Source of the DNA: Bradyrhizobiaceae bacterium
Lineage (GTDB): Bacteria > Bacteroidota > Ignavibacteria > Kapaibacteriales > Kapaibacteriaceae
Assembly (NCBI GenBank): GCA_024103135.1
Contig: JAGFIZ010000098.1
Coordinates: forward strand, 1 to 64,000
Length of the DNA: 64,000 bases
Reading direction: 5' to 3'
Position numbers and translations under genes: made by a program
Shown: positions 17,784-26,510 of the stretch, one piece after another
Position numbering within the stretch: the first letter of the stretch is position 1
Layout: the number at the start of each line of letters is the position of its first letter
Notes under the pieces: model-generated
The model's input: only the letters and a program-made list of their open reading frames with translations
Databases searched by the model: none
What the model was told of the DNA's origin: nothing

Positions 17784-18575
17784 TTAGTCCTGCGGAATGA
17801 ACAGATGCTGCTTGAGTCCAAAGCGCTTCACAACGTGCTTCTTGAGATAGGCGCAAGCATCCTCCACGGAGTCCGTATAGTAAAACCGGTCCAGGTCTGA
17901 CGGACTAATCGTACCCTCTTGAATGAACTTTCTGGCGGCAGCCATGATTTCTTCGTAGTACTCCGTACCCATCACCACAACAGGGAAGTTGCGGATCTTG
18001 TTGGTCTGCATGAGCGTAATGGCTTCGTACAACTCGTCAAGTGTTCCAAAGCCCCCTGGCATCACCACAAAACCAAGAGAGTATTTGATGAGCATGAACT
18101 TCCGTACGAAGAAGTAGTCAAACTCGATCATGATGTCGAGATACGGGTTCGGATTCTGCTCATGCGGCAGTTGAATGTTGCAGCCGATGCTGATGCCACC
18201 GACTTCCTTCGCACCACGGTTGGCAGCTTCCATGATGCCCGGGCCACCACCGGTGAGGACGGTGAAGCCCATGTCGGCCAATGCTGCTCCCATCTCCTGA
18301 GCAAGCTTGTAATACTTGTGATCTTCCTTGAAGCGGGCTGATCCAAACACCGTGATGCATGGACCAACGAAGTGCAGGCGTTGAAAGCCCCTGATAAACT
18401 CCCAGGCAACACGGGCGACGAAGGTGAATTCGCGGAAGCGACTAAGCGGACCAGAGAGGAATTCACGCTCGGCGCCATTGGATGACTTCATTGAAGCTGG
18501 TAATGACTTCCGTAGCTGGGCATTACGCAGTTTGTTGAGTTTCCGTCTGTCGGACGGAGTGTTGTTTTCGCTCAT
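17784..18575 (-). CDS. TIGR00730 / LOG family Rossmann-fold protein
   Basis: A 263-residue member of the lysine-decarboxylase-like LOG family. Studied members hydrolyse nucleoside 5'-monophosphates to base and ribose 5-phosphate, including cytokinin activation in plants and bacteria. Visible family motifs are VFGSARFKED, TGGGPGIMEAANRGAKE and MPGGFGTLDELYEAITLMQT (the PGGxGTxxE nucleotide-binding and catalytic motif). The N-terminal 45 residues are basic and variable. The start is the ATG of MSENNTPSD; it lies 6 bases after a TAATTTTG box, so the mRNA is probably leaderless. The older name lysine decarboxylase is not supported. Confidence 0.9.
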   Translation of the reverse strand: MSENNTPSDRRKLNKLRNAQLRKSLPASMKSSNGAEREFLSGPLSRFREFTFVARVAWEFIRGFQRLHFVGPCITVFGSARFKEDHKYYKLAQEMGAALADMGFTVLTGGGPGIMEAANRGAKEVGGISIGCNIQLPHEQNPNPYLDIMIEFDYFFVRKFMLIKYSLGFVVMPGGFGTLDELYEAITLMQTNKIRNFPVVVMGTEYYEEIMAAARKFIQEGTISPSDLDRFYYTDSVEDACAYLKKHVVKRFGLKQHLFIPQD

Positions 18576-18581
18576 TGTTTG

Positions 18582-18589
18582 CAAAATTA
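18582..18589 (-). promoter_or_regulatory. -7 box TAATTTTG overlapping the upstream stop codon
   Basis: On the minus strand TAATTTTG-CAAACA-ATG: the box uses the TAA stop of the upstream BNR gene and is followed after 6 bases by the LOG gene start. Exact TAnnTTTG match. Confidence 0.5.
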
Positions 18590-21500
18590 CTTGAGAACTA
18601 CGAACGGTGCTGTGTCTATGGTGCGACCGTTCGACGACGCCACGACGGTGTAGGTGCCTGTGGCAAGGATATCCGACGCGATACCAGTAACGAAATCAAT
18701 CCCGGCATCTTGCATGCCCGTGTATAACGTGGCAACGTGAGTTCCGAGTGCATCGACAATCCTAAGCGTGAGCTGACGTGGAAGTGTAGCCGCTGCAACC
18801 GTGATGTTTACCGAAGTCGAAGCCGGGTTTGGATAGACACTTACATGATTGAGCGGAGAGCCGTAGGAAGATTCGGTGATGCCGGTGACGGGCGGACGTT
18901 TGAAGTCGTACCCTGTGATCTTGTAAATCGTCCCTCCGAAATCACCCACCCACAGCATACTGTCGCGTCGGTCTAGCTCGATGCCACGTGCGTTGATTAG
19001 TCCGGTTGGTGTCTGTAACGTAATGCGATCTCGCTCTATGCTCAGCGAACTAGTAGCAAACTTGATGGCATAACAATCCGTGAGTGCACCACCGTCTGAC
19101 GGGAAGAATGTGCATGTCTGCAGAAGATTACCATCGTCGTCGGATGCAAGGCAGCGCGGACCATAGCGCACCTTATTGGGATTGTCCTGCTCGTCGAGTA
19201 CTTCGCCATTCGTACTCATCAGGTACAGACGTTGGTAACCATCGCGCTCACCAGCATAGAGAATGCCGTTGAGAAATTCCAGTCCTGTTGGGTAGTTGCG
19301 TGCACCCGATGGGAATGAATTCTGTAGCGTGCCATTCGTATCCAGTACGAATATCACGGCTCCGTCACCCGCAGAACTATTGAGCTTGTGCAGGTAGATG
19401 GTTTGTGTTTCCCGATCAAACGTCAGGTCGGTAAACAAGGAATCGCCAACTCCTGCAGGTAAGCGAACGGCTTTCTTCACCGCAAGGGTCGTGTAGTCAA
19501 GCTTGTACAGGTAGGGTGTGTAGAAACTGGTCGACCAAAGACCGTCGCGTCCATCCCAAGCAAGGCCGTATGGAACCCATGGTACCGATACTCTCGATAC
19601 GATGCTGCCTTTGTCGAGCGTCTGAATCGTAAAGGTGTTGCTAACCTCTTGCTGGTTTGGATTCGACTCCGACGTAATGCGGATTCGACCGACGATGGTT
19701 GGCCAGTTAGGCACTTTCCATCGATAGGCCGTTCCATGTACAGCACTTGCCAGAGGCTTCCACTCGGCTCCGTCATCTACACTGTACTCAATCGTTACCG
19801 GTGGTGCGAATCCCGTCCACGATACCGTTGTGGTGAGCAGTCCCGTAAAAATCTCGGCACCATTAGGAGCAACAATGCGTGGATCGGAAGGGACGGTACT
19901 GAGCAGTGATGTTTCCCACGCTCCACGTCCATGCGTTACGCAACGCAGGTAACCGAACTGTGCATTGAGTTTGATACCGGTCACAACCGTTCTAGGAAGC
20001 CCCTTCCCATACGGCAGCCATTGATTACCACCGTCGAATGTTGCAAACACCCCAACATCGGTTGCGATGAAGAGAATGTTCTCGTCGTCGGGGTGCACGG
20101 CAAGTCCGTTGACGGCAACATCGGGCATGTTGCCCCAGAGCGACTTCCATGTTGCACCTAGATCGGTGGTCTTCCAAACATTCGGTGCGCCATAGGCACC
20201 AAACGTAACCCACGCAGTATTCAGATCGGAGGGCGAACAGATGATGCTGCTCACGTAGCGATTCGAAAGCTCCGTTCGTTGAAGATCTACCCACGTGTCG
20301 CCGTTGTCGGTGGTGACCTTGATCTCTCCGGTATTCGACCCCGCCCACATGGTTGACGGATCGACTGGACTAAACGCCAGTGCAGAAACGTTGTTGACGA
20401 AGTATGGCGAGATAGGGAACCAGTAATCGCCTGATTCAAAGGTGCTCCACACTCTACGTCGTCCATGGATAAGCGTTGCACCATCAATCGGGCTTACCGC
20501 CATGGGTGCAGCCCACAGCGCTTGCTCACTTTGGTCGATGCCCGACGTAATGCGCTGTGCTACGCCAGTTCGAAAGTTTACTCGGAAGGGGGCTCCGTTG
20601 GGATTGTTGCCATAGACGATGTCCGGATCATCGGGGTTGACGACGGTAACCATGCCGTCACCACCGAAGATGCTATCCCATTCAACCTGACCAAACGTGC
20701 CAAGCGTACCGTTGTCCTGTGTACCACCAAAGGCACGCTCAACGCGTGACGGGTCGTTGTCAAAATCATAGAACTGCGTGATCTCCAGTCCGTTGTTCAA
20801 GGCTTGCCACGTAACGCCAGCATTGGTCGACCGCAGCATACCGCCGTCGCAGCCAGCGTAGATCGTACCGTCCTTCGCAATAGCAAGGCAGTGCTGATCA
20901 ACGTGAGGGACGTTCTGTCCGTTCTGGTCATCGGAGTATCCACGTGTAAGATTGGACCATGTTTGTCCATTTCGAGTACTCCAGATATCAATGCCACCAG
21001 CATAAGCTTCCTGTGGGTTGGTAGGGCTTACGACAATGTAGTTGTCATAGAACCCTTGACTGCCCGAAGGATTGCAACTGCCGGCAAAGAAGCATCCTTG
21101 TCCATCCTGATATTGAACGTCCCACGAGGCACCCCTGTTCGTACTCTTGGCGATGACGGCAAGATCGTTGATCTCCATCAAGGTGTAGAGGATGTTGGGA
21201 TCGGATGCACTTTGTTGAACGCTGGTTCTGCCTATACGACCAGATAGTCCGTTCATCCTGAGCGACCAGGTGCTGCCTCCGTCAGAGGTGTAGAGGATGC
21301 CCTTCTCGGCCACGCCAACAAACCATTCGTTGGGGTCGGCCGGGTTGATCGACATGTCGTACACCGTCTCATTGAGCACACGGTTCCAGGTCTTCCCATC
21401 ATCGGTGCTCTTGTAGACACCAGGGTTGGTGTTCATGCATGCAGCCATCATCAAGGACGTGTTCTTCGGGTGCACGTAGATGCGTGAGATGGAACCCACG

Positions 21501-22060
21501 TGGGTAAGGCCGATGGTTTGCCACGTCTCACCAGCATCGGTACTCTTCATCAAGCCGGCACCAAGAAAGGTATTGGCGTTCGTTACCTGTTCGCCCGTTC
21601 CTGCATAGATGATGTCGGGATTGTCGGGATGAAACCATAGCGAGCCCATGGCCATGGCGTTGGCGTCGTCGGTAAGTGGACGCCAGTTCTTGCCCGCATC
21701 ATCAGTCCTCCACACTCCACCGGCAGCAGCGCCGATGTACATGCGATTCTGGTCGGTAGGATGAATGATGATGCTCTTGACGCGACCGCCAGTACTATGC
21801 GGACCCATCGAACGCCACTGCGGCTGATCTGCTTGTACGGCAGCATGAAGCTTGTCCTGGTCCATCCGACGTACGGCTTCGATGGCACGTACACGAATGT
21901 CTTCCGGCAACGTCACACCCTGCGGCTGTCTGCGTTGCTTGAAGGAATCAAAACGTCCGCGAATCTTCCCATGCTCGTCATGTGGTCGCAGCTGTCCCCA
22001 AGCACTTCCAACACAACACACAACCAATAAGCACACAGTGCCAATGTATTTCATGTACAT
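18587..22060 (-). CDS. Giant secreted BNR/Vps10-type propeller protein with T9SS sorting domain
   Basis: About 1157 residues. Signal peptide MYMKYIGTVCLLVVCCVGSAWG is followed by many Asp-box repeats over residues 60-700 (RTDDAGKNWRPL, STDAGETWQTI, STDDGKTWNRV, TSDGGSTWSLR, TTDNGDTWVDL, TTDLGATWKSL), suggesting one or two sialidase/Vps10-like propellers. A beta-sandwich segment (EIFTGLLTTTVSWTGFAPPVTIEYS) and a second, NHL-like propeller come next. The end is a type A Por sorting domain opening with VYPNPASTSVNITV. It is expected at the cell surface, exported by the type IX system; no glycosidase catalytic set is recognisable, so adhesion or polymer binding is as likely as hydrolysis. The start is set by the TAAGTTTTG-GGAC-ATG layout; Met at 22054 is the alternative. 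Confidence 0.9.
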   Translation of the reverse strand: MYMKYIGTVCLLVVCCVGSAWGQLRPHDEHGKIRGRFDSFKQRRQPQGVTLPEDIRVRAIEAVRRMDQDKLHAAVQADQPQWRSMGPHSTGGRVKSIIIHPTDQNRMYIGAAAGGVWRTDDAGKNWRPLTDDANAMAMGSLWFHPDNPDIIYAGTGEQVTNANTFLGAGLMKSTDAGETWQTIGLTHVGSISRIYVHPKNTSLMMAACMNTNPGVYKSTDDGKTWNRVLNETVYDMSINPADPNEWFVGVAEKGILYTSDGGSTWSLRMNGLSGRIGRTSVQQSASDPNILYTLMEINDLAVIAKSTNRGASWDVQYQDGQGCFFAGSCNPSGSQGFYDNYIVVSPTNPQEAYAGGIDIWSTRNGQTWSNLTRGYSDDQNGQNVPHVDQHCLAIAKDGTIYAGCDGGMLRSTNAGVTWQALNNGLEITQFYDFDNDPSRVERAFGGTQDNGTLGTFGQVEWDSIFGGDGMVTVVNPDDPDIVYGNNPNGAPFRVNFRTGVAQRITSGIDQSEQALWAAPMAVSPIDGATLIHGRRRVWSTFESGDYWFPISPYFVNNVSALAFSPVDPSTMWAGSNTGEIKVTTDNGDTWVDLQRTELSNRYVSSIICSPSDLNTAWVTFGAYGAPNVWKTTDLGATWKSLWGNMPDVAVNGLAVHPDDENILFIATDVGVFATFDGGNQWLPYGKGLPRTVVTGIKLNAQFGYLRCVTHGRGAWETSLLSTVPSDPRIVAPNGAEIFTGLLTTTVSWTGFAPPVTIEYSVDDGAEWKPLASAVHGTAYRWKVPNWPTIVGRIRITSESNPNQQEVSNTFTIQTLDKGSIVSRVSVPWVPYGLAWDGRDGLWSTSFYTPYLYKLDYTTLAVKKAVRLPAGVGDSLFTDLTFDRETQTIYLHKLNSSAGDGAVIFVLDTNGTLQNSFPSGARNYPTGLEFLNGILYAGERDGYQRLYLMSTNGEVLDEQDNPNKVRYGPRCLASDDDGNLLQTCTFFPSDGGALTDCYAIKFATSSLSIERDRITLQTPTGLINARGIELDRRDSMLWVGDFGGTIYKITGYDFKRPPVTGITESSYGSPLNHVSVYPNPASTSVNITVAAATLPRQLTLRIVDALGTHVATLYTGMQDAGIDFVTGIASDILATGTYTVVASSNGRTIDTAPFVVLK

Positions 22061-22064
22061 GTCC

Positions 22065-22073
22065 CAAAACTTA
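22065..22073 (-). promoter_or_regulatory. Promoter-like box TAAGTTTTG four bases before the BNR gene start
   Basis: One base longer than TAnnTTTG. It is followed by GGAC and ATG, the same 4-base spacing seen for ubiE and pyrF. It faces the ubiE box at 22115-22122 across a gap of only 41 bases, so the divergent promoters are close together. Confidence 0.4.
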
Positions 22074-22114
22074 GTCCGCAAAATACCTGAACAAAGCAGA
22101 CCAACCATCTGCCA

Positions 22115-22122
22115 TAGCTTTG
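22115..22122 (+). promoter_or_regulatory. -7 box TAGCTTTG four bases before ubiE
   Basis: TAGCTTTG-CACA-ATG: an exact consensus box so close to the start codon that transcription should begin at or beside the A of ATG. Points to a leaderless mRNA. Confidence 0.5.
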
Positions 22123-22126
22123 CACA

Positions 22127-22816
22127 ATGAGCGAGCAAGTGCAACAGATGTTTTCAAGCATTGCCCACCGGTACGACAGGGCCAATGCCATTCTCTCGGT
22201 AGGGATCGACCGTTCATGGCGACGCACTACGGTAAAACTCTCTGGTGCCAAACCGGGTAGCAAGGTCCTCGATTGTGCTACCGGAACGGGTGACCTTGCG
22301 TTGGCCTTCAAGAAACAGGTAGGGGGCTCTGGAGTTGTAGTGGGGACGGATCTGAATGAAGCGATGCTTGCCTATGCTCCGGAGAAGGCTAAAGCACAAC
22401 ACCTGGATATCAGCTTTTCCCGTGCCGACGTTCAGGAACTGCCGTTTGCAGACCACTCTTTCGACATTGTGAGCATTGCCTTTGGTATACGGAATGTTGA
22501 CGATCCTTCACGTGGGTTAACGGAGATGGCAAGAGTGTGTGTGCCAGGTGGTCGCGTAGTGGTCCTCGAGTTCGGTCAACCCCGTGGTCCCATGGGCTGG
22601 CTCTACCGTCAATACAGCAAGCACATCATCCCACGTATTGGCGCCATGGTTACGGGCAGGCGGAGTCCGTACGAATACCTTCCATCCACAGCTGCGCGCT
22701 TCCCTGCAGGCCAGGCCTTCGTAGATCTCATGAATGGAACGCAACGATTCGCTTCAGTCACTGCCCATGCACTTACGGGTGGTGTTGCTTACGTGTATGT
22801 TGGTCACGTACGATAG
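22127..22816 (+). CDS. ubiE: Demethylmenaquinone / ubiquinone C-methyltransferase
   Basis: A 229-residue SAM-dependent methyltransferase of the UbiE/MenG family, which makes menaquinone from demethylmenaquinone (menG role most likely, since FCB bacteria use menaquinone). Visible family parts are the MFSSIAHRYDRANAILSVGID start, SAM motif I LDCATGTGDLALAF, and SIAFGIRNVDDPSRGL, followed by RVCVPGGRVVVLEFGQP. The final codons and TAG stop fall inside the first unit of a 26-bp tandem repeat array. It supplies the quinone used by the NDH-2 enzyme at 36762-38075. Contains AGGGGGCT at 22321. Confidence 0.95.
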   Translation: MSEQVQQMFSSIAHRYDRANAILSVGIDRSWRRTTVKLSGAKPGSKVLDCATGTGDLALAFKKQVGGSGVVVGTDLNEAMLAYAPEKAKAQHLDISFSRADVQELPFADHSFDIVSIAFGIRNVDDPSRGLTEMARVCVPGGRVVVLEFGQPRGPMGWLYRQYSKHIIPRIGAMVTGRRSPYEYLPSTAARFPAGQAFVDLMNGTQRFASVTAHALTGGVAYVYVGHVR

Positions 22817-22908
22817 CATCGTACGCTAGAAACGTACGATAACATCGTACGTCAGAAACGATTGCTAACATCGTACGCCAGAAACGATTGCTAACATCGT
22901 ACGCCAGT
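22805..22908. repeat. Four 26-bp tandem units with internal palindrome
   Basis: Units at 22805-22830, 22831-22856, 22857-22882 and 22883-22908. The first two hold a perfect dyad CGTACGAT-3 bases-ATCGTACG; in the last two the left arm has changed to CGATTGCT while the right arm ATCGTACG is kept. The first unit also encodes the last residues and stop of ubiE. The array ends 42 bases before pyrE. It may be a hairpin array ending the ubiE transcript, a set of protein-binding sites, or a young minisatellite. Confidence 0.85.
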
Positions 22909-22938
22909 ATCATCCGTGAGTATGCAAAGGCATGGATG

Positions 22939-22945
22939 TAATTTG
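22939..22945 (+). promoter_or_regulatory. Promoter-like TAATTTG four bases before pyrE
   Basis: TAATTTG-CAGT-ATG: a seven-base form of the -7 box (one n missing) with the same 4-base spacing to the start codon as ubiE and pyrF. It favours the Met at 22950 over the one at 22932. Confidence 0.4.
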
Positions 22946-22949
22946 CAGT

Positions 22950-23477
22950 ATGAGTTCAATGACAAAAGCCGACCTAGCCCGACAGATTGTGGAGGTTGCC
23001 CAGTTGAAGGGGACCTTCTTGTTACGAAGTGGACAAACGAGTGACACGTACTTCGACAAGTACCAGTTTGAATCTCGTCCACAACTCCTGGCATCGCTTG
23101 CACAGTTGGCAAGCCCCCTGATTCCACCAGATACCGAGGTGTTGGCTGGACTCGAGCTCGGTGGTGTTGCCTTTGCCGTTGCACTGAGTCTGCAATGCGG
23201 CCTACCCGTCTGTTTCGTCCGCAAGAAAGCCAAGGAATACGGCACATGTCGGCTTGCCGAGGGAGCCAGCGTCGAAGGCAAGAAGGTGTTGATCGTTGAA
23301 GACGTGGTAACCTCTGGCGGACAGGTGCTCATCAGCGGAAAGGACTTACGTGATCTTGGTGCTCGGATTACCGACGTGCTCTGTGTGATTGATAGAGAGC
23401 AAGGTGGACGTGAGGCTTTGAGCAAGGAGGACTACAACCTGATCAGTGTATTCACCAGGACAGAACTGCAAGCATGA
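22950..23477 (+). CDS. pyrE: Orotate phosphoribosyltransferase
   Basis: Transfers phosphoribose from PRPP to orotate, giving OMP in de novo pyrimidine synthesis; OMP is then the substrate of pyrF (46406-47155). The 175-residue protein has the type I phosphoribosyltransferase fold with substrate hood GTFLLRSGQTSDTYFDKYQF, VLAGLELGGVAFAVA, and the PRPP loop VLIVEDVVTSGGQ. Start chosen from the promoter-like box upstream; Met at 22932 or 22959 are alternatives. Its TGA overlaps the ATG of the exonuclease gene (ATGA), so the two form an operon. Confidence 0.94.
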   Translation: MSSMTKADLARQIVEVAQLKGTFLLRSGQTSDTYFDKYQFESRPQLLASLAQLASPLIPPDTEVLAGLELGGVAFAVALSLQCGLPVCFVRKKAKEYGTCRLAEGASVEGKKVLIVEDVVTSGGQVLISGKDLRDLGARITDVLCVIDREQGGREALSKEDYNLISVFTRTELQA

Positions 23478-24244
23478 AGATTGTAAGCTGGAATATCAAT
23501 GGCATCAAGGCAGCGTTGAACAAGGGCTTTCTTGATTGGCTGCATAGTGCAAAACCCGACGTCGTGTGTTTGCAGGAAACAAAGGCAGCACCGGAAAACA
23601 TTCCCGATGCAGCACGTAACATCCCTGGTTATGAAACCTTCTGGCATCCATGCGAGCGAAAGAAGGGGTATAGCGGCGTTGCCGTTCTTACGAAGATCAA
23701 GCCAGAGAATGTGAACATGAAGATCGGTGTAGAAGACATCGACAATGAAGGAAGAATCCTTGAAGTGGATTACGGTGCCTTCATTCTCTATGGCGTGTAC
23801 TTTCCGAATGGGAGTAAGGACTGTGTTCGCGTTCCCTACAAGCTAGACTTTTACGACAAGCTGTTTGCACGCTGTAAGGAGCAGCGGAAGGCCGGACGGA
23901 AGATCGTCGTCTGTGGTGACTACAACACAGCGCATAAACCAATCGATCTGGCACGGCCAAAGGAGAACGAGAAAACGACGGGCTTCCTTCCCGAAGAGCG
24001 CGTCAAACTCGACGAACTTGTTGCCGATGGTTGGCTTGACACCTTCCGTGAGTATCACCCCGACGAAGCCGAACAGTACTCATACTGGGACCAGATTACC
24101 AGGGCACGAGAACGCAACGTTGGGTGGAGGATCGACTATCACTTTATCACCAGTGATCTTCGACCAAGCTTGAAGAATGCCTACATCTCGCAAGAGGTCA
24201 TGGGAAGCGACCACTGTCCTGTTGGTATCATCCTTAATCCGTAA
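23474..24244 (+). CDS. xth: Exodeoxyribonuclease III (AP endonuclease)
   Basis: Cleaves DNA at abasic sites and removes 3' blocking groups in base-excision repair. The 256-residue protein has all the metal and catalytic segments of the ExoIII family: IVSWNINGIKAAL, CLQETKA (metal Glu), VCGDYNTAH, GWRIDYHF and GSDHCPVGI (catalytic His). Translationally coupled to pyrE. Its 3' end overlaps the end of the convergent LolA-like gene by about 11 bases, leaving no room for a separate terminator; a small CCGT-AAAC-ACGG hairpin lies there. Confidence 0.95.
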   Translation: MKIVSWNINGIKAALNKGFLDWLHSAKPDVVCLQETKAAPENIPDAARNIPGYETFWHPCERKKGYSGVAVLTKIKPENVNMKIGVEDIDNEGRILEVDYGAFILYGVYFPNGSKDCVRVPYKLDFYDKLFARCKEQRKAGRKIVVCGDYNTAHKPIDLARPKENEKTTGFLPEERVKLDELVADGWLDTFREYHPDEAEQYSYWDQITRARERNVGWRIDYHFITSDLRPSLKNAYISQEVMGSDHCPVGIILNP

Positions 24245-24932
24245 ACACGGAATTCGGTATCGGTACATTGAACCGATACTCGGAGTACCAGACCTCGATC
24301 ACGGCGGAGATTGATTTGCCGGGCTGATCAGGCTTTTTCTTCTCGAACTCACCAGTCATACTTGCCGGCAAGTCGAATGGCTGAACGTTGAGGATGAACT
24401 TGGCGTACGAAGGCAGTGCATAGGAACGGGCCGACTGATTCTCGTAGACGAGTTCTGCTGTGACCGTTCCGCCATTCTTCGTTGTTGTCGCAATCTTTCG
24501 CACGAGCATTGTTGTGGTATCAACCCACAACGTGGCAACGACAATGGAAGCATGTTCATCGGTGGGAAGCACCTTGATTTTACGCATAGTAACACCGTGA
24601 AAGGATTCACGGCCGGCATCCACCGTCACGTGTGGCGTACTTAGCAGCGTCTGCAGTTGCATTCCTGCACCCTGCTTTGGGAAGATGGAGAAACCATCGG
24701 CCTTTACCTGCATACGGTCGGGTGCCTTGTAGTATAAGGTTGCCGACGACGGGGCAGCCTCGAGGAATGGTATGGTAGCCTTGATGCGCATCTGTGCCGT
24801 ATAGCTCTGTGCCTTGGTAAGGCGTCCCTTTATACTCTTGACGATGCTTTCGACGGCGTCCGGGGTATCGGCAGCATGACCGAGCGATGATGCACCAAGG
24901 AGTATGGCAAGTATGAGAACGAAGCGAGTCAT
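24234..24932 (-). CDS. LolA-like exported protein
   Basis: A 232-residue protein with a signal peptide (TRFVLILAILLGASSLGHAA) and a mature part of the LolA/LolB-like fold: a helix (AVESIVKSIKGRLTKAQSYTAQMRI) followed by antiparallel strands such as LYYKAPDRMQVKA and VATLWVDTTTMLVRKI. Outer-membrane lipoprotein-sorting protein is the usual annotation, but carrier activity is not shown by the sequence. The ATG overlaps the stop of the ABC permease, making it the third gene of a transporter unit, so it may be a periplasmic partner. Another protein of similar fold lies at 59022-59771. Confidence 0.75.
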   Translation of the reverse strand: MTRFVLILAILLGASSLGHAADTPDAVESIVKSIKGRLTKAQSYTAQMRIKATIPFLEAAPSSATLYYKAPDRMQVKADGFSIFPKQGAGMQLQTLLSTPHVTVDAGRESFHGVTMRKIKVLPTDEHASIVVATLWVDTTTMLVRKIATTTKNGGTVTAELVYENQSARSYALPSYAKFILNVQPFDLPASMTGEFEKKKPDQPGKSISAVIEVWYSEYRFNVPIPNSVFTD

Positions 24933-25765
24933 GTCAGGATGTCTTTCCGCGTCATCACCCAGAGCGCAAGGAGATAGCAGCCAATACAATGTGCGGCAAG
25001 CACCGAAGCACTAGTGATGATGGTATGCCATGGTACCTGCATGTCAAAAAAGTGTCGCCACGTATTAATGTGCGTCGTAAAGAACATCGGACGTACAACA
25101 TCCATCCATGGTGCCGAGATCATCGACAGGATCAAGAAGACGATGATTATGGCCATGGTCGTCATGATTGGTCCAATGGCATTCTCTACAAACGAAGAGA
25201 GTGCAAAGGCAATACTCGACACGGTGGACATTGCCAGGGCTGCATAGGCAAACGTCAGTGCAAAGCGCCAGAATGCATCGTGCGTTGCGATGATGGTGAT
25301 CTTGGATTTGATAACCACTACCTCGCCCGTGCCTAGCATGGCAATGCCCAAGCCTAGACTTAGGACGGCCATGAAGAGCACCAAGCTGTTGGTGCTGATC
25401 AGCGTAGCAATGTACTTGCTCGTGACCATGGTGGTACGAGAGATCGGACGTGTGAGGATCAGCCGGTACGTACCACCAGTAGCTTCACCTGCGAGGATGT
25501 CGCCAGCAACAAGTGACACCAGGAAGGGGACGTGTACGAAGAGCATTCCACAGATCAAGTAGGTGGCACTATAGCCATTCATCAGGTTGCCTGTAAACGC
25601 AAACACTTGCTGTAGACTTTGCGTGGCAAACTCGAAGTAGCGCATGCCCTCGATTTTCAATGAAACGATGATGATAGGGATGACGACACCAAGTGCTATG
25701 AAGCCAATGTAGGTCCTCCATTTTGAGAAGACCTTGAAGAGTTCTACGCGCAGGGCTGCCATCAT
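24929..25765 (-). CDS. ABC-2 type transporter permease
   Basis: A 278-residue membrane protein with six predicted helices. The first (WRTYIGFIALGVVIPIIIVSL) follows a short cytoplasmic start ALRVELFKVFSKW, as in Nos/Gld-type ABC-2 permeases. VAGDILAGEATGGTYRLILTRPISR after the second helix is the typical coupling segment. It pairs with the ATPase encoded just upstream (ATGA overlap). The pair resembles GldA/GldF-type and other undefined Bacteroidota exporters; nothing identifies the cargo. Confidence 0.88.
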   Translation of the reverse strand: MMAALRVELFKVFSKWRTYIGFIALGVVIPIIIVSLKIEGMRYFEFATQSLQQVFAFTGNLMNGYSATYLICGMLFVHVPFLVSLVAGDILAGEATGGTYRLILTRPISRTTMVTSKYIATLISTNSLVLFMAVLSLGLGIAMLGTGEVVVIKSKITIIATHDAFWRFALTFAYAALAMSTVSSIAFALSSFVENAIGPIMTTMAIIIVFLILSMISAPWMDVVRPMFFTTHINTWRHFFDMQVPWHTIITSASVLAAHCIGCYLLALWVMTRKDILT

Positions 25766-26487
25766 GATTGAGCCTCGCGTGTGATTCCGATGAAGTACTC
25801 TTCGAGTCCTTGGTCGCGGACAATATCGTGCACCTTGCCTTCTACGATGGCCTTGCCACGGTTGATGATAATCATGCGAGTGGCGGTGAGTTCTACCTCC
25901 GGCAGGATATGCGAAGAGAGCACGATGGTCTTGTTGTGATCCTTTGCCAGACTCACGATGATGTTACGCACATCTACCATGCCGTGTGGATCCAGACCGG
26001 TAGTTGGCTCGTCGAGAATGATCAAGTCCGGCGAGTGCAATAATGCCTGTGCAATCCCAAGGCGCTGTTTCATGCCATGAGAGAAGGTCTTCACCTTGCT
26101 TTCCGATCGGGAAGCAAGACCAACGAGGTCCAGCGTTTGGAGAATGCGTTGTTTGCTAACGTCGGTACCACTAAGCCGACCAACAATTTCAAGATTGTTC
26201 CTGGCCGAGAGGTAGTTGTAAAAGTCCGGTCGTTCGACAACGCATCCAATGCGTCGTAAGATTTCCTTGCGGTTGGTGGCAAGGGGCTTACCAAAGATGT
26301 CGATGGTCCCCGCTGTGGGCTTTACTAACGAAAGCATCATGCGGATGGTCGTGCTCTTGCCAGCACCGTTGGGACCAAGGAAGCCATACACGTCACCACG
26401 ATACACCGTCAGATCCAATCCATCTACAGCCGTAAAGCTGCCGTAGGTCTTACGCAGACCCCGCACCTGTATGATGGGATCTTCCAT
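25762..26487 (-). CDS. ABC transporter ATP-binding protein
   Basis: A 241-residue ATPase of the CcmA/NodI-like subfamily. Walker A GPNGAGKSTT, signature FSHGMKQRLGIA, Walker B LIILDEPTTGLDPHG, and a switch His in VLSSHILPE are all intact, so it should be active. The start is the ATG of MEDPIIQV; an in-frame TTG at 26499 is less likely. The gene is coupled to the permease (24929-25765). The ATPase follows murD by 23 bases. Confidence 0.94.
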   Translation of the reverse strand: MEDPIIQVRGLRKTYGSFTAVDGLDLTVYRGDVYGFLGPNGAGKSTTIRMMLSLVKPTAGTIDIFGKPLATNRKEILRRIGCVVERPDFYNYLSARNNLEIVGRLSGTDVSKQRILQTLDLVGLASRSESKVKTFSHGMKQRLGIAQALLHSPDLIILDEPTTGLDPHGMVDVRNIIVSLAKDHNKTIVLSSHILPEVELTATRMIIINRGKAIVEGKVHDIVRDQGLEEYFIGITREAQS

Positions 26488-26510
26488 GTTGGTGTGCAAT
26501 GACTGTGGGA

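Noticed and set aside
22805-22908. Possible short CRISPR
   Set aside because: The 26-bp units are directly adjacent, with no spacers.
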